Shown: piece by piece, positions 32,023 to 33,337 of the stretch
Position numbering within the stretch: the stretch's first letter is position 1
Layout of the letters: the number at the start of each line of letters is the position of its first letter
Origin: Streptomyces sp. ISL-12
Lineage (GTDB): Bacteria > Actinomycetota > Actinomycetes > Streptomycetales > Streptomycetaceae
Direction: 5' to 3'
Assembly (NCBI RefSeq): GCF_018614415.1
Contig: NZ_JAGGOO010000113.1
Coordinates: forward strand, 1 to 33,337
Length of the DNA: 33,337 nt
Notes under the pieces: model-generated
The model's input: the letters and a program-made list of their open reading frames with translations, nothing else
Told to the model about the DNA's origin: nothing
Database searches by the model: none
Made by a program: the position numbers and the translations under genes

Positions 32023-33337
32023 ATGGTGACGTTCGCGCAGGCGCAGGAGCGCGCCGAGGAATGGATCAACGGGGACGTTCCGGCGTACCAGCACCGTGAG
32101 GTGCGGGTGCGGGAGTTCGGGCTCGGGTTCGTGGTGTGGGGCGAGGACCGGGAGGGCGGGCCGCGTTCGGACGGCGGTGCGCAGCGGTTGGTGATCGCCC
32201 GGGACAGCGGGGACGCGACGCTGTGGCCGGGGCTGCCGGTGGGTGAGGTGATCCGCCGGTACGAGGAGGAGTACGGCCGCTCGGAGGTGGTCGCCGGGCC
32301 GGTGCCGGCGGCGCGGGCGGATCTGAACCAGACGTCGTTCCTGCTGAGTCCGCCGGAGTGGTTGCAGGAGGCGGCGGACAAGCTGGGGATTCCGGACCGG
32401 CGGCGCGGGGGCGGGACGGAGGCGGGTGCGGCGGGTTCCGGGGGGTCTGCGGGTTCCGGGGGGGCCGCGGGCTCGCCGGGGTCGGTGGGTTCGCCTGGCT
32501 CGTCGGTTGCTTCGGGGCCGGGGGTTTCGGGGGCTTCGCCGACTTCGGCTGCTCCGGGGGTTCCGGGGGCTTCGCCGGCTAGTGGGGCGGCGTGGCCGGT
32601 TGCCGGTGGGGGTGCGGACGGGGCCGACAGGACCGGCGGGACCGACGGGAGTGCGGGTGGCGAGGTGGCCGGAGGGCCGGCCGTGCCGCCCGGGGCCACG
32701 CCGTGGGCCGGGACGGACACCAACGGGGACGGGGGCGAGGACCGTTCCGTTCCGCTGCCCGAAACCGTGTTCGCGTCGCAGTTGAGCGATGACGACATCG
32801 CCGCCGATGCCGTCGACACCGGCGACGCCGAGCCGGCCGGGGCGATCGTGGACGCCGGCACGGCGCGGCTGACGCGGGGTGGCGGGCTGCCACCGACGAA
32901 GGAGACGGGTACGGGGACAGGTACGGCTACGGCTACGGGGGAGGTGGCCGGGCCGGGTGCGCCGTCGTCCCCTTCGGTGCCGGGCGTGCCCCTGCCTCCG
33001 CAGGCGGCGCCTGACGCGCGGCCGGGGAGCCCGTCCGGGCCGTCGGTGCCGGGGACGCCGCCGGTGCCAGGGGCGCCGTCCCAGTCCTCCGGCGTGCCGC
33101 AGCCGCCCGCAGCGCCGCCGGTGCCGGGCGCTCCGCCCCATGCCTCCGGTGTGCCGCAGGCTCCTGGTGCGCCTGGCGTCACGCAGCCGCCCCCTCCGGT
33201 GCCGCCCGGTGTTCCGGGCACCCCCGCGGCACCTCCCGCCGCCCCCGGCGTACCCGGCGTGCCGGGTCCCGCAGGGGCGCAGGCCGGTGTTCACCACGCC
33301 CCCACCGTGCCAACCGCGCCCCCGCACGGCCCCGGCG
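32023..33337 (+). CDS. YrhB/Imm35-like protein with long Pro/Gly-rich tail (cut by window end)
   Basis: An open frame of 438 codons runs from ATG 32023 to the window edge without a stop. Residues 1-87 (MVTFAQAQERAEEWING..., GFVVWGED, QRLVIARDSGDATLWPGLPVGEVIRRYEEEYG) look like a YrhB/Imm35-type domain, an immunity fold. A short conserved segment, DLNQTSFLLSPPEWLQEAADKLGI (about 101-124), follows. The rest is low complexity: Gly/Ser/Ala-rich, then an acidic stretch with FASQLSDDDIAADAVDTGDA, then Pro/Val/Gly-rich repeats of collagen-like PGVPG type, including a 57-base duplication. A further domain, possibly enzymatic or SUKH, is expected beyond the window. The ribosome-binding site is weak; coupling to the preceding gene is likely. 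Confidence 0.75.
   Translation, partial: MVTFAQAQERAEEWINGDVPAYQHREVRVREFGLGFVVWGEDREGGPRSDGGAQRLVIARDSGDATLWPGLPVGEVIRRYEEEYGRSEVVAGPVPAARADLNQTSFLLSPPEWLQEAADKLGIPDRRRGGGTEAGAAGSGGSAGSGGAAGSPGSVGSPGSSVASGPGVSGASPTSAAPGVPGASPASGAAWPVAGGGADGADRTGGTDGSAGGEVAGGPAVPPGATPWAGTDTNGDGGEDRSVPLPETVFASQLSDDDIAADAVDTGDAEPAGAIVDAGTARLTRGGGLPPTKETGTGTGTATATGEVAGPGAPSSPSVPGVPLPPQAAPDARPGSPSGPSVPGTPPVPGAPSQSSGVPQPPAAPPVPGAPPHASGVPQAPGAPGVTQPPPPVPPGVPGTPAAPPAAPGVPGVPGPAGAQAGVHHAPTVPTAPPHGPG
33058..33171 (+). repeat. Two tandem 57-bp units in the Pro-rich tail
   Basis: The units 33058-33114 and 33115-33171 encode PPVPGAPSQSSGVPQPPAA and PPVPGAPPHASGVPQAPGA. They differ at many silent positions, so the duplication is old or maintained by selection on protein composition. 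Confidence 0.75.

Noticed and set aside
30930..33221. 763-residue minus-strand open frame in the toxin-type island
   Set aside because: Antisense to the WHH-SUKH and Imm35-like genes; Pro/Ser/Ala-rich over the low-complexity part, with no motif.
33058..33337. Collagen-like secreted protein
   Set aside because: The Pro/Gly pattern is not a strict G-X-Y repeat, and the N-terminus of the same gene is a soluble immunity-like domain without signal peptide.

Overview
The window is very GC-rich DNA with strong G/C bias at third codon positions, GTG starts and NarL-type regulators, and it reads as a Streptomyces chromosome. Gene order (rsmA-ispE, an ABC-F protein, galTEK, a desaturase-TetR pair, ppc, pth, rplY, prs, glmU) matches what I remember of the S. 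coelicolor core chromosome. That synteny is from memory and was not searched. Essentially all coding calls rest on conserved motifs, start-site context and codon-consistent frames.

Left part (1-7800): a small zinc-ribbon protein; a TatD-family nuclease whose gene carries an in-frame palindromic repeat; rsmA (16S rRNA dimethyltransferase) overlapping or abutting ispE (non-mevalonate isoprenoid pathway); a Uma2-type nuclease-fold protein on the minus strand; an ABC-F translation ATPase; an orphan NarL-type regulator with a degenerate receiver; and a PEP mutase/isocitrate lyase-family enzyme.

Sugar block (7970-13370): a sodium:solute symporter with a 99-residue membrane partner, divergent from the Leloir operon galT-galE-galK. 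The shared intergenic region is AT-rich and carries operator-like sequences.

Regulatory and lipid block (13380-19500): a GNAT acetyltransferase, a second NarL-type regulator, a MarR regulator divergent from tam (trans-aconitate methyltransferase), and a minus-strand operon of fatty-acid desaturase, TetR regulator and class III CoA-transferase. A pair of TACG-N4-CGTA boxes sits at the promoter of that operon.

Core metabolism block (19640-27140): ppc, then minus-strand housekeeping genes: a small membrane protein, pth, rplY (CTC-type bL25), prs, glmU and tRNA-Gln(UUG). Several strong hairpins mark transcript ends.

Right part (27149-33337): an unusual double-HTH protein with a LAGLIDADG-like motif abuts the tRNA gene. 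Next comes an orphan sensor histidine kinase. The window ends in an accessory island of polymorphic-toxin-type domains without visible secretion signals: a YwqJ-type deaminase and a SUKH-3 protein on the minus strand, diverging from a WHH-nuclease/SUKH fusion and a partial YrhB/Imm35-like gene with a long Pro/Gly-rich tail. The 384-bp region between the two operons holds a run of eight degenerate 10-bp units, tandem 13-mers and a perfect 14-bp palindrome. This island is the best candidate for an undescribed system.
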